A DNA stretch of 64,000 nt from Paenibacillus senegalensis JC66 (GTDB taxonomy: Bacteria > Bacillota > Bacilli > Paenibacillales > NBRC-103111): the NCBI RefSeq assembly GCF_000285515.1, contig NZ_HE610959.1, positions 405,233-469,232 on the forward strand. The letters run 5' to 3'. Positions 51,232 through 60,683 of this stretch are shown here, piece by piece. The notes beneath the pieces were generated by a model that searched no databases, was not told the origin of the DNA, and worked only from the letters and a program-made list of their open reading frames with translations. Every line of letters starts with the position of its first letter. Position 1 is the first letter of the stretch. A program made the translations under genes and the position numbers.

Positions 51232-52424
51232 TATGCGTCTCCCCCCAGCACATTCATGATTGACTCGACATCCTTGTCCCCCCGGCCGGAAAGACTCACG
51301 ACAATTGTCTGGTCTTTCCCCATTGTTGGCGCCACCTTGATCGTTTGGGCAATCGCATGGGCGCTCTCTAATGCCGGAATAATCCCTTCCTTGCGGCTCA
51401 GCAGCTGGAGAGCATCCATCGCCTCCTGATCAGTTATCGGAAGATATTGAGCACGTCCGGAATCTTTCAAGTAGGCATGCTCAGGCCCAATTCCCGGATA
51501 GTCGAGGCCGGCGGAAATGGAATGAGCGGGCTGAACCTGGCCGAACTCATCCTGCAGCACATAGCTGAGAGATCCCTGGAACACGCCATGGGTGCCTTTA
51601 GTCATCGTAGCCGCATGCTCGTCCGTATCCACGCCTTTACCGGCGGCTTCCACCCCCATGAGCTTCACTTCGCTGTCCTGAATGAAAGGGTAGAACATGC
51701 CAGCCGCGTTGCTGCCTCCGCCTACGCAAGCGACGACGAGGTCAGGCAGCCGGCCTTCCGCTTCCAGAATTTGCTTGCGGCTCTCATCGCCAATGACCCG
51801 CTGAAAATCACGGACCATCATCGGATAAGGATGAGGTCCTGTGACACTGCCAAGAATATAAAATGTATCTTCAACATTCGCCGCCCAATAGCGGAGCGTT
51901 TCGTTACAGGCATCCTTGAGCGTGCGCGTACCGGAAGTGACCGGAATAACTTCGGCGCCCAGCAGATTCATCCGAAACACGTTCAGCTGCTGCCGCTTAG
52001 TATCCTCCTCCCCCATAAATACCTTGCACTCCATGCCGAGCAATGCCGCAATCGTTGCTGTCGCCACCCCGTGCTGCCCGGCTCCCGTCTCGGCAATCAC
52101 CTTTTGTTTGCCCATCCGCTTTGCCAGTAATGCTTGGCCAATCGTATTGTTGATTTTGTGCGCTCCAGTATGATTCAAGTCCTCGCGCTTCAAATAAATT
52201 TTGGCTCCGCCGAGATGTTCACTCAGCCGCTTGGCGTAATACAGCGGAGTAGGCCTCCCAGAGTACTGCCGGAGCAGCTCCTGCAGCTCTTCAATAAAGT
52301 CTCTGTCCTGACTATAATGCCGGTAGGCCTTTTCCAGCCCCAGCAGTGCATTCATTAACGTTTCCGGAACATACCGCCCGCCGAAAGCACCGAACCGGCC
52401 ATGTTCATCTGGCAACTGATTCAT
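51231..52424 (-). CDS. trpB: Tryptophan synthase beta chain
   Basis: 397 residues, PLP enzyme joining indole and serine. PLP lysine in [31 protein letters not shown], and the phosphate loop [12 protein letters not shown]. The N-terminus [19 protein letters not shown] is typical of TrpB1. Overlaps trpF by 4 bp (ATGA). Confidence 0.98.
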   Translation of the reverse strand: MNQLPDEHGRFGAFGGRYVPETLMNALLGLEKAYRHYSQDRDFIEELQELLRQYSGRPTPLYYAKRLSEHLGGAKIYLKREDLNHTGAHKINNTIGQALLAKRMGKQKVIAETGAGQHGVATATIAALLGMECKVFMGEEDTKRQQLNVFRMNLLGAEVIPVTSGTRTLKDACNETLRYWAANVEDTFYILGSVTGPHPYPMMVRDFQRVIGDESRKQILEAEGRLPDLVVACVGGGSNAAGMFYPFIQDSEVKLMGVEAAGKGVDTDEHAATMTKGTHGVFQGSLSYVLQDEFGQVQPAHSISAGLDYPGIGPEHAYLKDSGRAQYLPITDQEAMDALQLLSRKEGIIPALESAHAIAQTIKVAPTMGKDQTIVVSLSGRGDKDVESIMNVLGGDA

Positions 52425-53119
52425 AATCCGATCACCCTTCTCACAAATTGTTTGATTTTGTTAACATCCTTCACTCCATCTGTTTCCACACCGCTGGATA
52501 TATCAACCCCGTCAAGATCATACGTATCCAGTAATCTGCTCACGTTCTCGGGATTTAGTCCGCCGGCTATAAACAGCTTCATTCCCGCCTGATGGGCCTG
52601 CTCATAAAATTCAGGGATAACCTCCCAGGAAAATGTCTTTCCGCTGCCCCCGCCATGAACCGGGTCATGAGTGTCCAGCAGCAGAGCGCTCACACTATTC
52701 CCGTATTCCGCCACTTGCCATGCAGCTGGTCTTACTGGTTCAGAGGCAGAGCATGCCGAGGCAGCTGAGAAGGAAATGGCTTTAAAAATGTCGACTCCGA
52801 ACCGCTGCTGTACTTGAGTGCAAAAAGCAGGACTTTCCTGCCCATGCAATTGAATGACATCCAGCTGCGCTTCCTCCATCGTTTGCTCGAGAAGCTCCAG
52901 AGTTGGATTGACAAAAACGCCTGCCGCTTTGGGCCTGAGCGGTTCAGGCGACTCTTTGACCGCCCGTATCAGTTTAGCCGCCTGCTGAGCTGTAACCTGA
53001 CGGCGGCTCGGGGCAAAAACTAAGCCGATGTATGTTATCGGCAAAGATTGAATATCGCGTATCACCTGTTCCGTTTGCAGTCCGCAAATTTTGATTGCTG
53101 TCGGGGCGTTACCTGTCAT
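52421..53119 (-). CDS. trpF: Phosphoribosylanthranilate isomerase
   Basis: 232 residues from ATG 53119 (AAAGGGG seven bases before; overlaps trpC by 11 bp). TIM barrel with IKICGLQ containing the catalytic Cys, [23 protein letters not shown], and the C-terminal [11 protein letters not shown] and DISSGVET with catalytic Asp. Intact. Confidence 0.96.
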   Translation of the reverse strand: MTGNAPTAIKICGLQTEQVIRDIQSLPITYIGLVFAPSRRQVTAQQAAKLIRAVKESPEPLRPKAAGVFVNPTLELLEQTMEEAQLDVIQLHGQESPAFCTQVQQRFGVDIFKAISFSAASACSASEPVRPAAWQVAEYGNSVSALLLDTHDPVHGGGSGKTFSWEVIPEFYEQAHQAGMKLFIAGGLNPENVSRLLDTYDLDGVDISSGVETDGVKDVNKIKQFVRRVIGL

Positions 53120-53924
53120 GCCCAAGCCCCTTTTCCGCCGGTAATCCCATCAGGCTGCTTACAGCCTCCTTAACATCGGCCCTGCGCATGAAAGTTTCTC
53201 CAACAAGCACAGCATCTGCTCCAAGCGAGGACAGATAGGCAATTTCCTCACCTTTGGAAATTCCGCTTTCACTGACAATTACGGTCTCCTGCGGAATATA
53301 GGCAATCAGCTCCTCGGTAGTCTTGAGGTCCGTAACGAACGTCTTCAGGTTTCGGTTGTTAATTCCGACCAAATCCGCATCCAGCTCCAGCACTGTTTCC
53401 AGCTCTCTCCGATCATGCACCTCAACAAGAGTATCCATGCCCAGATCCCTGCTTAGAGCAAGCAGTTCCTTCATTTCATCCTTGCTCAAAATAGCGGCAA
53501 TCAATAATACAGCATCCGCTCCCAGCAAGCGGGCTTCGTATACTTGCCGGTAATCGATTGTAAAGTCCTTGCGAAGCAAAGGCACCCGCACAGCTTCACG
53601 AATCGCCTGCAAATACTGGGCGCTGCCTTGAAAGTACTGCTCATCTGTTAAAACGGAAATGCAGTCCGCTTGCGCTTCTTCGTACTGAACAGCAAGCAAC
53701 ACCGGATCGAAGTCCGCACGAATCAAGCCTTTTGAAGGCGAGGCTTTCTTGACCTCTGCAATCAGTCCCAGGCTGCGGTTCCGGCCATCTTTCATGAGTT
53801 TTCTCCGGAAGCCTTTCGTATCCGGCAGCTGCGAAATATTCTTTTCCGCTTGCCCCAGGGAAAACTGGCTTTTCAAGTGTTCTACTTCTTCCTTCTTGGT
53901 TGCTACTATGCGATCAAGATACAT
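53109..53924 (-). CDS. trpC: Indole-3-glycerol phosphate synthase
   Basis: 271 residues. Catalytic Lys/Glu residues in LIAEVKKASPSKG, LLRKDFTIDYRQVYEA and LVEVHDRREL; NNRNLKTF; VSESGI; LVGETFMR. Overlaps trpD by 11 bp. Mono-functional (not fused to trpF). Confidence 0.97.
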   Translation of the reverse strand: MYLDRIVATKKEEVEHLKSQFSLGQAEKNISQLPDTKGFRRKLMKDGRNRSLGLIAEVKKASPSKGLIRADFDPVLLAVQYEEAQADCISVLTDEQYFQGSAQYLQAIREAVRVPLLRKDFTIDYRQVYEARLLGADAVLLIAAILSKDEMKELLALSRDLGMDTLVEVHDRRELETVLELDADLVGINNRNLKTFVTDLKTTEELIAYIPQETVIVSESGISKGEEIAYLSSLGADAVLVGETFMRRADVKEAVSSLMGLPAEKGLGHDR

Positions 53925-54942
53925 GGCTTAATTCTCCTGTACAAGTAATTAGTTGATCCAGCTTGCTCATCGCCTGGCCGGAATCGATAAGCTCTCCGGC
54001 CAATTTTACACCATCCGTCAGGGACGGGCAACGCCCGGCCACATAGAAGCAGGCTCCCGCATTGGCTAGCACGATATCCCGGTAGGCACCCTTGGTTCCA
54101 CCGAAAATGGAACGAATGATCGCCGCATTCTGCACAGCATCGCCTCCTGCGACCTGCTCGAGCGGGTATGTGCTTAATCCCAGCTCTTCAGGTGTGATCG
54201 TATAAGTAGACAGGCTTCCATCTTTCAATTCCGTTACTTGAGTTGGGGCCGATATGCTGATTTCGTCCAGTCCGTCATGGCTGGAAACAACCATCCCTCT
54301 TGTTAATTGCAAGGATTTAAGCACTTGAGCAATCAATTCCGTTTTAGAGCGGTCAAACACTCCAAGCAGCTGGCGATCTGCCCCAGCGGGATTGGTAAGC
54401 GGGCCAAGCAGATTGAACACGGTACGGACGCCCAGCTCTCTGCGCGGTCCGGCAGCATGCTTCATGGAAGGATGATAATGCTGGGCGAACATAAAGCAAA
54501 TGCCGATTTGCTCCAAACATCTGGAAGCCTGATCCCCGTCCAATTGAATGCTCACCCCAAGGGCTTCAAGCACATCCGCACTGCCGCATTTGCTGGACAT
54601 GGCGCGATTTCCGTGCTTCGCGACCCGAATGCCGCCTGCTGCCGCTAAAATCGCAGAAGCGGTCGAAATGTTAAAGGTACTGGCGCCATCGCCACCCGTA
54701 CCGCAAGTATCGAGCAGGCCATTATTCACCGTGTCCACCCGGTTGGACATCGCTCTCATCGTCTCCGCCAAGCCGGTAATTTCTTCTGCCGTTTCCCCCT
54801 TCATGGCCAGAGCCATGACCAAGCCGCCAATTTGTGCGGGTGTCGCTTCCCCGTTCATCATTTCGCGCATAACCTGCCTGGCCTCTTCCCGGCTTAAATC
54901 CTGCCGCTGCATCACCTTGCCAATTGCTGATTTGATCATCAT
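53914..54942 (-). CDS. trpD: Anthranilate phosphoribosyltransferase
   Basis: 342 residues from ATG 54942 (GGGGA six bases before); longer frames reach 55008. PRPP-binding GTGGDGASTFNISTASA, KHGNRAMSSKCGSADVLEALG (pieces), and AGPRRELGVRTVFNLLGPLTNP (pieces) are conserved. Mono-functional, without a fused glutamine amidotransferase. Confidence 0.96.
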   Translation of the reverse strand: MMIKSAIGKVMQRQDLSREEARQVMREMMNGEATPAQIGGLVMALAMKGETAEEITGLAETMRAMSNRVDTVNNGLLDTCGTGGDGASTFNISTASAILAAAGGIRVAKHGNRAMSSKCGSADVLEALGVSIQLDGDQASRCLEQIGICFMFAQHYHPSMKHAAGPRRELGVRTVFNLLGPLTNPAGADRQLLGVFDRSKTELIAQVLKSLQLTRGMVVSSHDGLDEISISAPTQVTELKDGSLSTYTITPEELGLSTYPLEQVAGGDAVQNAAIIRSIFGGTKGAYRDIVLANAGACFYVAGRCPSLTDGVKLAGELIDSGQAMSKLDQLITCTGELSHVS

Positions 54943-55097
54943 CAACGTCCCCATCCTTTCCCCAAATCGAAAGTTTATTGCCCGAAAACCGATAATGGAA
55001 AACCGCATGCACCCATGTGTTCACTTAAATAATTTTCGGGATGCAGATTCGATGTCCTTAATCATGAATTAGTTCCGCACTGCTTGAGCGAACCGGT

Positions 55098-56630
55098 TTA
55101 GTAATCTGAATTAGCCGGCGCCACAGGCTGCCTCTGCCCGAACATCTCTTCTGCGGTACGGATTGACTTCAGCATCGCCTTAGCCTTGTTTACAGTTTCC
55201 TCATACTCTTTTTCCGGAACCGAATCCCAAACAATCCCCGCTCCTGCTTGGACATAGGCTTTGCCATTCTTGAATACGATTGTCCGGATTGTAATACAAG
55301 TATCCATATTGCCCGAGAAGCCCAGATAGCCGATAGCCCCGGCGTACGGTCCTCTTCGTTCGTTTTCCAGCTCTGCGATGATTTCCATAGCGCGGATTTT
55401 CGGTGCTCCTGAAACAGTGCCCGCCGGTAAACAGGAGATAAAGGCATCATAAAAATCTTTATCTTCTCGAAGCTCGCCAACGACGTTGGATACGATGTGC
55501 ATAACATGCGAGTACCGCTCTACCTCCATGTAACTGTCACAATGCACACTGCCGAAGCGTGATACGCGGCCAATGTCGTTGCGTCCCAAATCTACGAGCA
55601 TCAAATGCTCCGCCCGTTCCTTCTCATCGGCCAGAAGCTCCTGTTCAAGCAGCGCATCCTCTTCCGGAGTGCTGCCCCGCGGACGCGTGCCGGCGATCGG
55701 CCTAGTCTCTACTTTGCTTTCCTCCACCCGCACAAGCAATTCGGGAGAGGCGCCAACGATCACTTCTTCTCCCATTTTTAAATAGTACATATATGGAGAA
55801 GGGTTCATTGTGCGAAGCACCCTGTATACATGCAGCGGGGATACTTTCGTTTCGATCTCAAAGCGTTGGGACAGCACAACCTGGAAAATATCACCTGCAC
55901 GAATATACTCCTTCGCTTGAACGACATTGTCCATATACTGCTGCCTGGTCATATTGGAGCAGAGCTCGCCCAGCTCTACCTCCTCCGAATTAACACTTCT
56001 CGTTATGCTTGTCGAATATACCGGCTTTTGCAAACGCTGCACGATTTCATCGATTTTGCGGCAGGTTTGTTCATGAATGCTGCGGATTTCTTCATCGCTG
56101 GCCCCCTCCGGCAGATGGGCATTGGCCACAACGAGAATTTGCTGTTTGAAGTGATCCATGACGATCACCTGGTCACAGAACATAAAATGCATATCGCTGG
56201 TTCCCAGGTCATCATTGCGGTGCTTGGGAAGCTTTTCATAGTACTGAATTAAATCATAGCCAAAAAAACCTACTGCCCCCCCGGTAAACCTCGGCAAGCC
56301 CGGCAAATTCGGACTGCGGTATGAGCGAAGCCTCAATTTTAAAGCATCCAGCGGCTTATCCCGAAACGTCTCGGTTTCCCCTTCTCTTGTTATGGACAAG
56401 ACGCCATCCTTCGCTTTAAGCACCATGAAAGGATCTGTGCCAATAAATGAGTAACGAGCCCATTTCACACCACCCTCTACACTTTCCAGCAAAAACGCAT
56501 TCGGTTCATCATAAAAATGCTGGAATAGCCTTATTGGAGTTTCCGTATCCGCTAGCAGGCGGCGGACGATCGGAATCAGGTTATACTTTCCTGCTAGTCG
56601 GGTCGTTTCTTCAACACTCGGGCTGTACAT
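55098..56630 (-). CDS. trpE: Anthranilate synthase component I
   Basis: 510 residues from ATG 56630 (AAGGAG nine bases before); ATG 56636 is an alternative. Chorismate-binding domain with [21 protein letters not shown] (pieces), [38 protein letters not shown] and [14 protein letters not shown]. The tryptophan-binding N-terminal [18 protein letters not shown] (first 18) is present. No trpG follows; as in B. subtilis the amidotransferase is presumably PabA elsewhere. Preceded by a TRAP-type attenuator. Confidence 0.97.
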   Translation of the reverse strand: MYSPSVEETTRLAGKYNLIPIVRRLLADTETPIRLFQHFYDEPNAFLLESVEGGVKWARYSFIGTDPFMVLKAKDGVLSITREGETETFRDKPLDALKLRLRSYRSPNLPGLPRFTGGAVGFFGYDLIQYYEKLPKHRNDDLGTSDMHFMFCDQVIVMDHFKQQILVVANAHLPEGASDEEIRSIHEQTCRKIDEIVQRLQKPVYSTSITRSVNSEEVELGELCSNMTRQQYMDNVVQAKEYIRAGDIFQVVLSQRFEIETKVSPLHVYRVLRTMNPSPYMYYLKMGEEVIVGASPELLVRVEESKVETRPIAGTRPRGSTPEEDALLEQELLADEKERAEHLMLVDLGRNDIGRVSRFGSVHCDSYMEVERYSHVMHIVSNVVGELREDKDFYDAFISCLPAGTVSGAPKIRAMEIIAELENERRGPYAGAIGYLGFSGNMDTCITIRTIVFKNGKAYVQAGAGIVWDSVPEKEYEETVNKAKAMLKSIRTAEEMFGQRQPVAPANSDY

Positions 56631-56636
56631 GGGCAT

Positions 56637-56800
56637 TCTCTCCTTGTAACTGTATTCGGCTAAGCATTACAACAGGGCATGGCAGCTATCTTTGTCGGGA
56701 ACACGCAAGATGCGGATTAGGCACTATTCCGCACGGAGCGGAACTCCCTTAGTGCCACGAATAAGGCCAGCGCCTAAAATTTCCTCGGGAAAAACAAAAA
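56637..56800 (-). other. Distal trpE leader with a long hairpin
   Basis: Between the attenuator terminator and trpE. It holds a hairpin with outer stem GGCACTA/TAGTGCC and inner TTCCGC/GCGGAA (56720-56756). The trpE ribosome binding site is not in it. Role unknown. Confidence 0.5.
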
Positions 56801-56826
56801 AACCTCTACTCGCATAAGTAGAGGTT
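56801..56826 (-). terminator. Attenuator terminator of the trp leader
   Basis: Minus strand 10-bp perfect stem AACCTCTACT/AGTAGAGGTT with 6-nt loop and seven T. The 5' arm segment CUCUACU is complementary to AGUAGAG, which occurs three times in the TRAP-binding segment upstream, allowing an anti-terminator. Confidence 0.85.
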
Positions 56827-56937
56827 TGTATGTAAATGATTAGTATTATACCTGAGATACGGACAAATAAAGGCGCTCGCTGCAGCAAGAAAGAGCCCTT
56901 CTCTCTGCACTGACAACACCTGGTTTCACGATAAATC

Positions 56938-56998
56938 CTCATCTCATCTCAACACACTAATCTCTACTCTACTGTTCTCTACTCTGAAACTCAATCTA
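56938..56998 (-). promoter_or_regulatory. TRAP (MtrB) binding site: eleven NAG triplets
   Basis: On the minus strand, triplets occur in order UAG, GAG, GAG, GAG, CAG, GAG, GAG, UAG, GAG, GAG, GAG (from 56998 down to 56938). Spacing is 5 nt start-to-start for seven of ten steps, the others 6, 8 and 9. Eleven triplets match the eleven subunits of the TRAP ring. Confidence 0.88.
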
Positions 56999-57007
56999 GG
57001 TACTGAC

Positions 57008-57024
57008 GGTTGACAATGTCAACC
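57008..57024 (-). promoter_or_regulatory. 5' stem-loop of the trp leader
   Basis: Minus strand GGTTGAC-ATT-GTCAACC, seven perfect pairs, starting about 6 nt after the predicted transcription start and just before the triplets. B. subtilis trp leaders have a 5' stem-loop in the same place that helps TRAP. Confidence 0.7.
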
Positions 57025-57036
57025 TATACTTCTCCT

Positions 57037-57066
57037 ACTATACCTGACGCAAGCCGGACCCGTCAA
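57037..57066 (-). promoter_or_regulatory. trp operon promoter
   Basis: Minus strand TTGACG (57061-57066), 18-bp spacer, TATAGT (57037-57042); predicted start near 57030. It lies 30 bp after the aroH stop, so trp genes can be read from here and from the aro promoter upstream. Confidence 0.65.
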
Positions 57067-57096
57067 CTGTTTTCCATAAATTCGGGTCAGCAAACA

Positions 57097-57468
57097 CTAC
57101 TCCGTTTTGACAATATCCGGCCGCAAGCTCTGCGCTTCGTTTAGGAAAATATGATGGATTTCGTCCTGACGCTTGTTGGTATTCACATGAACCATGAAGC
57201 GAATGCATTTGGGCAGACTGGGCTGCACCGGAATTTCCAGTGAGCACATCAGCGGTACAAGCTCCCACCCCGGCATTTGGCGAATTGCCTTGGCGGGGAA
57301 TGCAGCAGTTAAATCCTGTGTGGTCGTCACGAATACACTGCAAATATCTTCAGGATGAACCTCGTTTTTGACGATCAATTCATTCATTAACTCTACCGCT
57401 GCTTGCAAAATTTCATTTTCTTCATTATTTTGTACGGTTGTTGCGCCGCGAATTCCCCGAACCCACAT
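57097..57468 (-). CDS. aroH: Chorismate mutase, AroH type
   Basis: 123 residues, monofunctional trimeric chorismate mutase of the B. subtilis class. Signatures are VRGIRGATTVQNNEENEI, SVFVTTTQDLTAAFPAKAIRQ and PLMCSLEIPV; the active-site Arg (RGIRGATT) and Arg in KCIRFMVHVN are present. Follows aroB with a 2-bp gap. Confidence 0.96.
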   Translation of the reverse strand: MWVRGIRGATTVQNNEENEILQAAVELMNELIVKNEVHPEDICSVFVTTTQDLTAAFPAKAIRQMPGWELVPLMCSLEIPVQPSLPKCIRFMVHVNTNKRQDEIHHIFLNEAQSLRPDIVKTE

Positions 57469-57470
57469 CG

Positions 57471-58565
57471 TTATTCCTCCCCTTTTAGCTCGCGTATCGT
57501 TTCTCTAACCCAATCGGGGGAAATATGCTTGTTGATTTCCACTTGTCCGATCCGTGTAGGGATGATAAACACCATATTGCCGTCTTTGAATTTCTTATCA
57601 TGCATCAAGGACTTCATGATCCGCTCTTCATCCAAATGAGCCGGAATTGCAGTGGGAAGCTCAAAGCGCTGCAGAAGCCCGCGCGTCGTATGCAGAATCG
57701 ATTCCGGGTAGCCCAGGCGGACGGCCAATTTGGCTGATCCTACCATTCCGATCGAGATCGCCTCCCCGTGCAGCAATTCCCCATAGCCGGCAACGGCTTC
57801 CAGGGCATGCCCTATCGTATGCCCCAGATTAAGAATGGCCCGCAGCCCGTTCTCCTTCTCATCCTCGGAGACAACTGCCGCTTTCACCTGACAGCCCCGG
57901 AACAACGCATACTCCAGCGCCTGCGGTTCGAGGGCAAGCAGCTGAGCGGCGTTATCGTTCAGCCATCCGACAAAGGCCTCGTCCCAGATCAACCCTTCCT
58001 TGATGACCTCGGCAAGACCGGAACGCACTTCTCGTGGCGGCAGTGTTTGCAATGTGTCGATGTCATAATAGACAAATGCGGGCTGATGGAAAGCTCCGAT
58101 AATATTTTTGGCCAAGCGGTGGTTGACCGCCACCTTGCCGCCAACACTGCTGTCATGTGCCAGGATCGTTGTAGGCACTTGGACAAACCGGACGCCGCGC
58201 ATGAAGCTTGCCGCCACAAAGCCGGCCAAATCTCCGACTACGCCTCCCCCAAGGGCAACGATGGTCGAGTTTCTGTCCAATCCGGATTGCAGACATATCG
58301 TTATTAGCTCTTCCAATTGGGCAAGCGATTTGGAAGCCTCGCCATCGGGAACCAAACCTACGGCTACGGTATAACCGGCCTGCTCCAGGGACTGCTTCAG
58401 CCCATCGAGATAATGGCGGGCAATCTGTTCCTGGGATACAACGAGGACCGGAGAGGATTGGCGAATGCCGTGTTTGACAAACGCCTCTCCGATGTGCGGC
58501 ATAATGCCGGAGCCAAAATAGATTGGATAAGTCCTCTCACCCAAATCAACCAGCAGCTCTTTCAT
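57471..58565 (-). CDS. aroB: 3-dehydroquinate synthase
   Basis: 364 residues from ATG 58565, which overlaps the aroC stop (TAATG); the long frame upstream is inside aroC. NAD- and Zn-dependent: VALGGGVVGDLAGFVAA, PTTILAHDSSVGGKVAVNH, and Zn ligands in GLAEVIKEGL and NLGHTIGHALEAV ... LLHGEAISIG. Intact. Confidence 0.97.
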   Translation of the reverse strand: MKELLVDLGERTYPIYFGSGIMPHIGEAFVKHGIRQSSPVLVVSQEQIARHYLDGLKQSLEQAGYTVAVGLVPDGEASKSLAQLEELITICLQSGLDRNSTIVALGGGVVGDLAGFVAASFMRGVRFVQVPTTILAHDSSVGGKVAVNHRLAKNIIGAFHQPAFVYYDIDTLQTLPPREVRSGLAEVIKEGLIWDEAFVGWLNDNAAQLLALEPQALEYALFRGCQVKAAVVSEDEKENGLRAILNLGHTIGHALEAVAGYGELLHGEAISIGMVGSAKLAVRLGYPESILHTTRGLLQRFELPTAIPAHLDEERIMKSLMHDKKFKDGNMVFIIPTRIGQVEINKHISPDWVRETIRELKGEE

Positions 58566-59728
58566 TAGTACGCACCTACTTGGGCCAGGTACTGATTGTA
58601 ATTTGCGCGAATCTCCTCCATGGAGTCTCCGCCGAATTTCTCCAGGAAAGCTTGGGCGACTTCCCATGCCACCACATTCTCCATAATCACACCGGCAGCC
58701 GGTACAGCACACGTATCTGAACGCTCCACCTGAGCAGTAAATGCTTCTTTCGTATCGATATCTACGCTTTGCAGCGCTTTGTACAGGGTAGATATTGGCT
58801 TCATTACGCCACGAACCACAATCGGTGCACCGCTTGTCATGCCGCCTTCAAATCCTCCTGCGCGATTCGTCGAACGGTAAAAGCCGCGATTTTCATCATA
58901 GTGAATTTCATCATGAACCTTGGAGCCTCTGCGTTTGCCAGCCTCGAAGCCTATGCCGAACTCCACCCCTTTGAAAGCTTGGATAGACAGCACGGCTTGA
59001 GCGATACGTCCGTCCAGCTTGCGGTCCCACTGTACATGGCTGCCAAGGCCGATCGGCACGCCTTCCACGATCACTTCTACAATTCCACCTAGTGTGTCTC
59101 CGTCTTTCTTGGCGGCATCGATGGCGGCAATGATTTGCTGCTCAGCCTCTTTATCGACAACGCGTACAGGCGATTCCTCGGTGATGCGAATCAAATCATC
59201 GATCGGCAGATCTTTTCTCTCGACCTCAACTTCGCCAATGCGTACCACTTGAACCGCGCATTTGATCCCGAATTGGGCGAGAAAATGCTTGGCAATCGCC
59301 CCCACAGCCACACGCATGGTTGTTTCTCTCGCACTGGAGCGCTCCAGAATATTGCGCAAATCCCGCTGATTATATTTGATGCCCCCATTAAGATCGGCAT
59401 GCCCCGGTCTAGGGCGGTTTAATCGTCTGCGGCCTTCATTTTCTTCCGTAGGCGGCTCGGCTCCCATCACCCGTGTCCAATGCTTCCAGTCATTATTTTC
59501 CACAACAAGAGCGATTGGCGCACCAGTGGTCTGACCATGGCGAACACCGCCCAGCAATTGAACCGTGTCTTTCTCAATTTGCATCCGCAATCCGCGTCCG
59601 TAGCCCTTCTGGCGGCGCGCAAGCTGCTCATTAACGACTTCCGCCGACAGCTCCAGATTGCTCGGCATTCCTTCTATAATCGCGGTCAACTGTGGACCAT
59701 GTGTTTCACCTGCTGTTAAGTATCTCAA
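58565..59728 (-). CDS. aroC: Chorismate synthase
   Basis: 387 residues with a TTG start (GAGGGGG before it). Signatures are [68 protein letters not shown] (B. subtilis aroF). FMN-dependent. First gene of the aroC-aroB-aroH unit, with a 240-nt leader. Confidence 0.97.
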   Translation of the reverse strand: MRYLTAGETHGPQLTAIIEGMPSNLELSAEVVNEQLARRQKGYGRGLRMQIEKDTVQLLGGVRHGQTTGAPIALVVENNDWKHWTRVMGAEPPTEENEGRRRLNRPRPGHADLNGGIKYNQRDLRNILERSSARETTMRVAVGAIAKHFLAQFGIKCAVQVVRIGEVEVERKDLPIDDLIRITEESPVRVVDKEAEQQIIAAIDAAKKDGDTLGGIVEVIVEGVPIGLGSHVQWDRKLDGRIAQAVLSIQAFKGVEFGIGFEAGKRRGSKVHDEIHYDENRGFYRSTNRAGGFEGGMTSGAPIVVRGVMKPISTLYKALQSVDIDTKEAFTAQVERSDTCAVPAAGVIMENVVAWEVAQAFLEKFGGDSMEEIRANYNQYLAQVGAY

Positions 59729-59761
59729 ATCCGTTCCCCCTCATATTCCGCTTCCGTTAAA

Positions 59762-59778
59762 TTTACTTTGAAAGTAAA
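59762..59778. promoter_or_regulatory. 17-bp palindrome in the aroC leader
   Basis: TTTACTTTGAAAGTAAA, perfect apart from the single central base, 33 bp before the aroC start codon. Could be an operator or an RNA hairpin near the ribosome binding site. No regulator assigned. Confidence 0.4.
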
Positions 59779-59973
59779 CCCTCGCATGACGGGCAATCTT
59801 CGGAAATCTCGGGAAATCGCACCTCAATCACTTGCATTTGTACGATAATTCGGTACGTCGTTCAAAATGCAGGCTGAAGGCACGCTAATCCTATCAATCC
59901 TTAGCCATGTTCATGCTTGAGTTGTGGCCGAAAGACCATGTTTGTTTTCGCACTTTAGCGCTTTTATGTGCTA

Positions 59974-60002
59974 ATTATAGTACAGCCTGGGTCTTTTGAC
60001 AA
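59974..60002 (-). promoter_or_regulatory. Predicted promoter of the aro unit
   Basis: Minus strand TTGTCA (59997-60002), 17-bp spacer, TATAAT (59974-59979). Very good sigma-A match; predicted start near 59967. The interval 60003-60189 contains nothing I can assign. Confidence 0.75.
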
Positions 60003-60189
60003 GAAAGTTTCCCGCAACCCGGCATCCATGTAGCTAATCATATCACAATAGTCTGGGCGGTTGAACTAATCGCCGCCTTATCACAAACGCTGTATCACTA
60101 CAACGACCCCGCAAAGAGAAGCTTTCACCTCGATATCTACTCAAACAACATCAAGGTTACTCCAGGGAAACTTCCCATTCTATATTCAA

Positions 60190-60226
60190 CAAAAAAACGC
60201 ACCCGGTTAGCAGCATCCGAGTGCGT
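60190..60226 (-). terminator. Intrinsic terminator after the small HTH gene
   Basis: Minus strand 10-bp stem with ACGCAC at its base (ACGCACTCGG/CCGGGTGCGT, one mismatch) and seven T. Confidence 0.8.
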
Positions 60227-60291
60227 GATGGTCACAAAACTTATATAACCTGCAAGTTAAGTTATCCGCTATCGGCTCTGGCCGGTAAGCG

Positions 60292-60462
60292 TCAGCTGTT
60301 TACCGGTTGCTTGCGTCTCCGTGGAGCCGATAGCTTTTCCTGGGAAATGGGTTTGCTTACCATCCCCATAATTTCCATGGAATCAATCCCTAGAATTTGG
60401 GCGCATTCTTTAATCGTAATGAACCCTCTTTGATAAGCCGCAATCACTTTACGTTTATCCAT
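60292..60462 (-). CDS. Small helix-turn-helix-like protein, 56 residues
   Basis: ATG 60462 with AAGGAGG eight bases before; an in-frame extension to 60534 is unlikely. The sequence KVIAAYQRGFITIKECAQIL and following GIDSMEIMGMV look like a tri-helical DNA-binding unit, resembling excisionase or phage regulator cores, with a basic C-terminal tail (APRRRKQ). Own terminator at 60190. It interrupts the cheR-aroC junction of B. subtilis. Function unknown. Confidence 0.65.
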   Translation of the reverse strand: MDKRKVIAAYQRGFITIKECAQILGIDSMEIMGMVSKPISQEKLSAPRRRKQPVNS

Positions 60463-60683
60463 CGTACAATCCTCCTTGCGCCTATTCCCTTCGATCATCC
60501 ATGCATGGGGAATAAGCAGCGGCAACCCATGCAATCAAGATCTGGTTGAGCATTTTGCATCCTTCAGTATGGATATCCGCCTTAAATCGGCAGCTACGCT
60601 TCAAAGGTTAGCTGGGATTTAGGCAAATGCCCGGTTAATAATGGTTGCCTGTTAGTATGTATTATGGGAAGGGATGGAAAAGA

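Noticed and set aside
56845-56870. TATAAT on the minus strand between the TRAP site and the terminator
   Set aside because: No suitable -35 at 16-18 bp, and a transcript from there would end at the attenuator.
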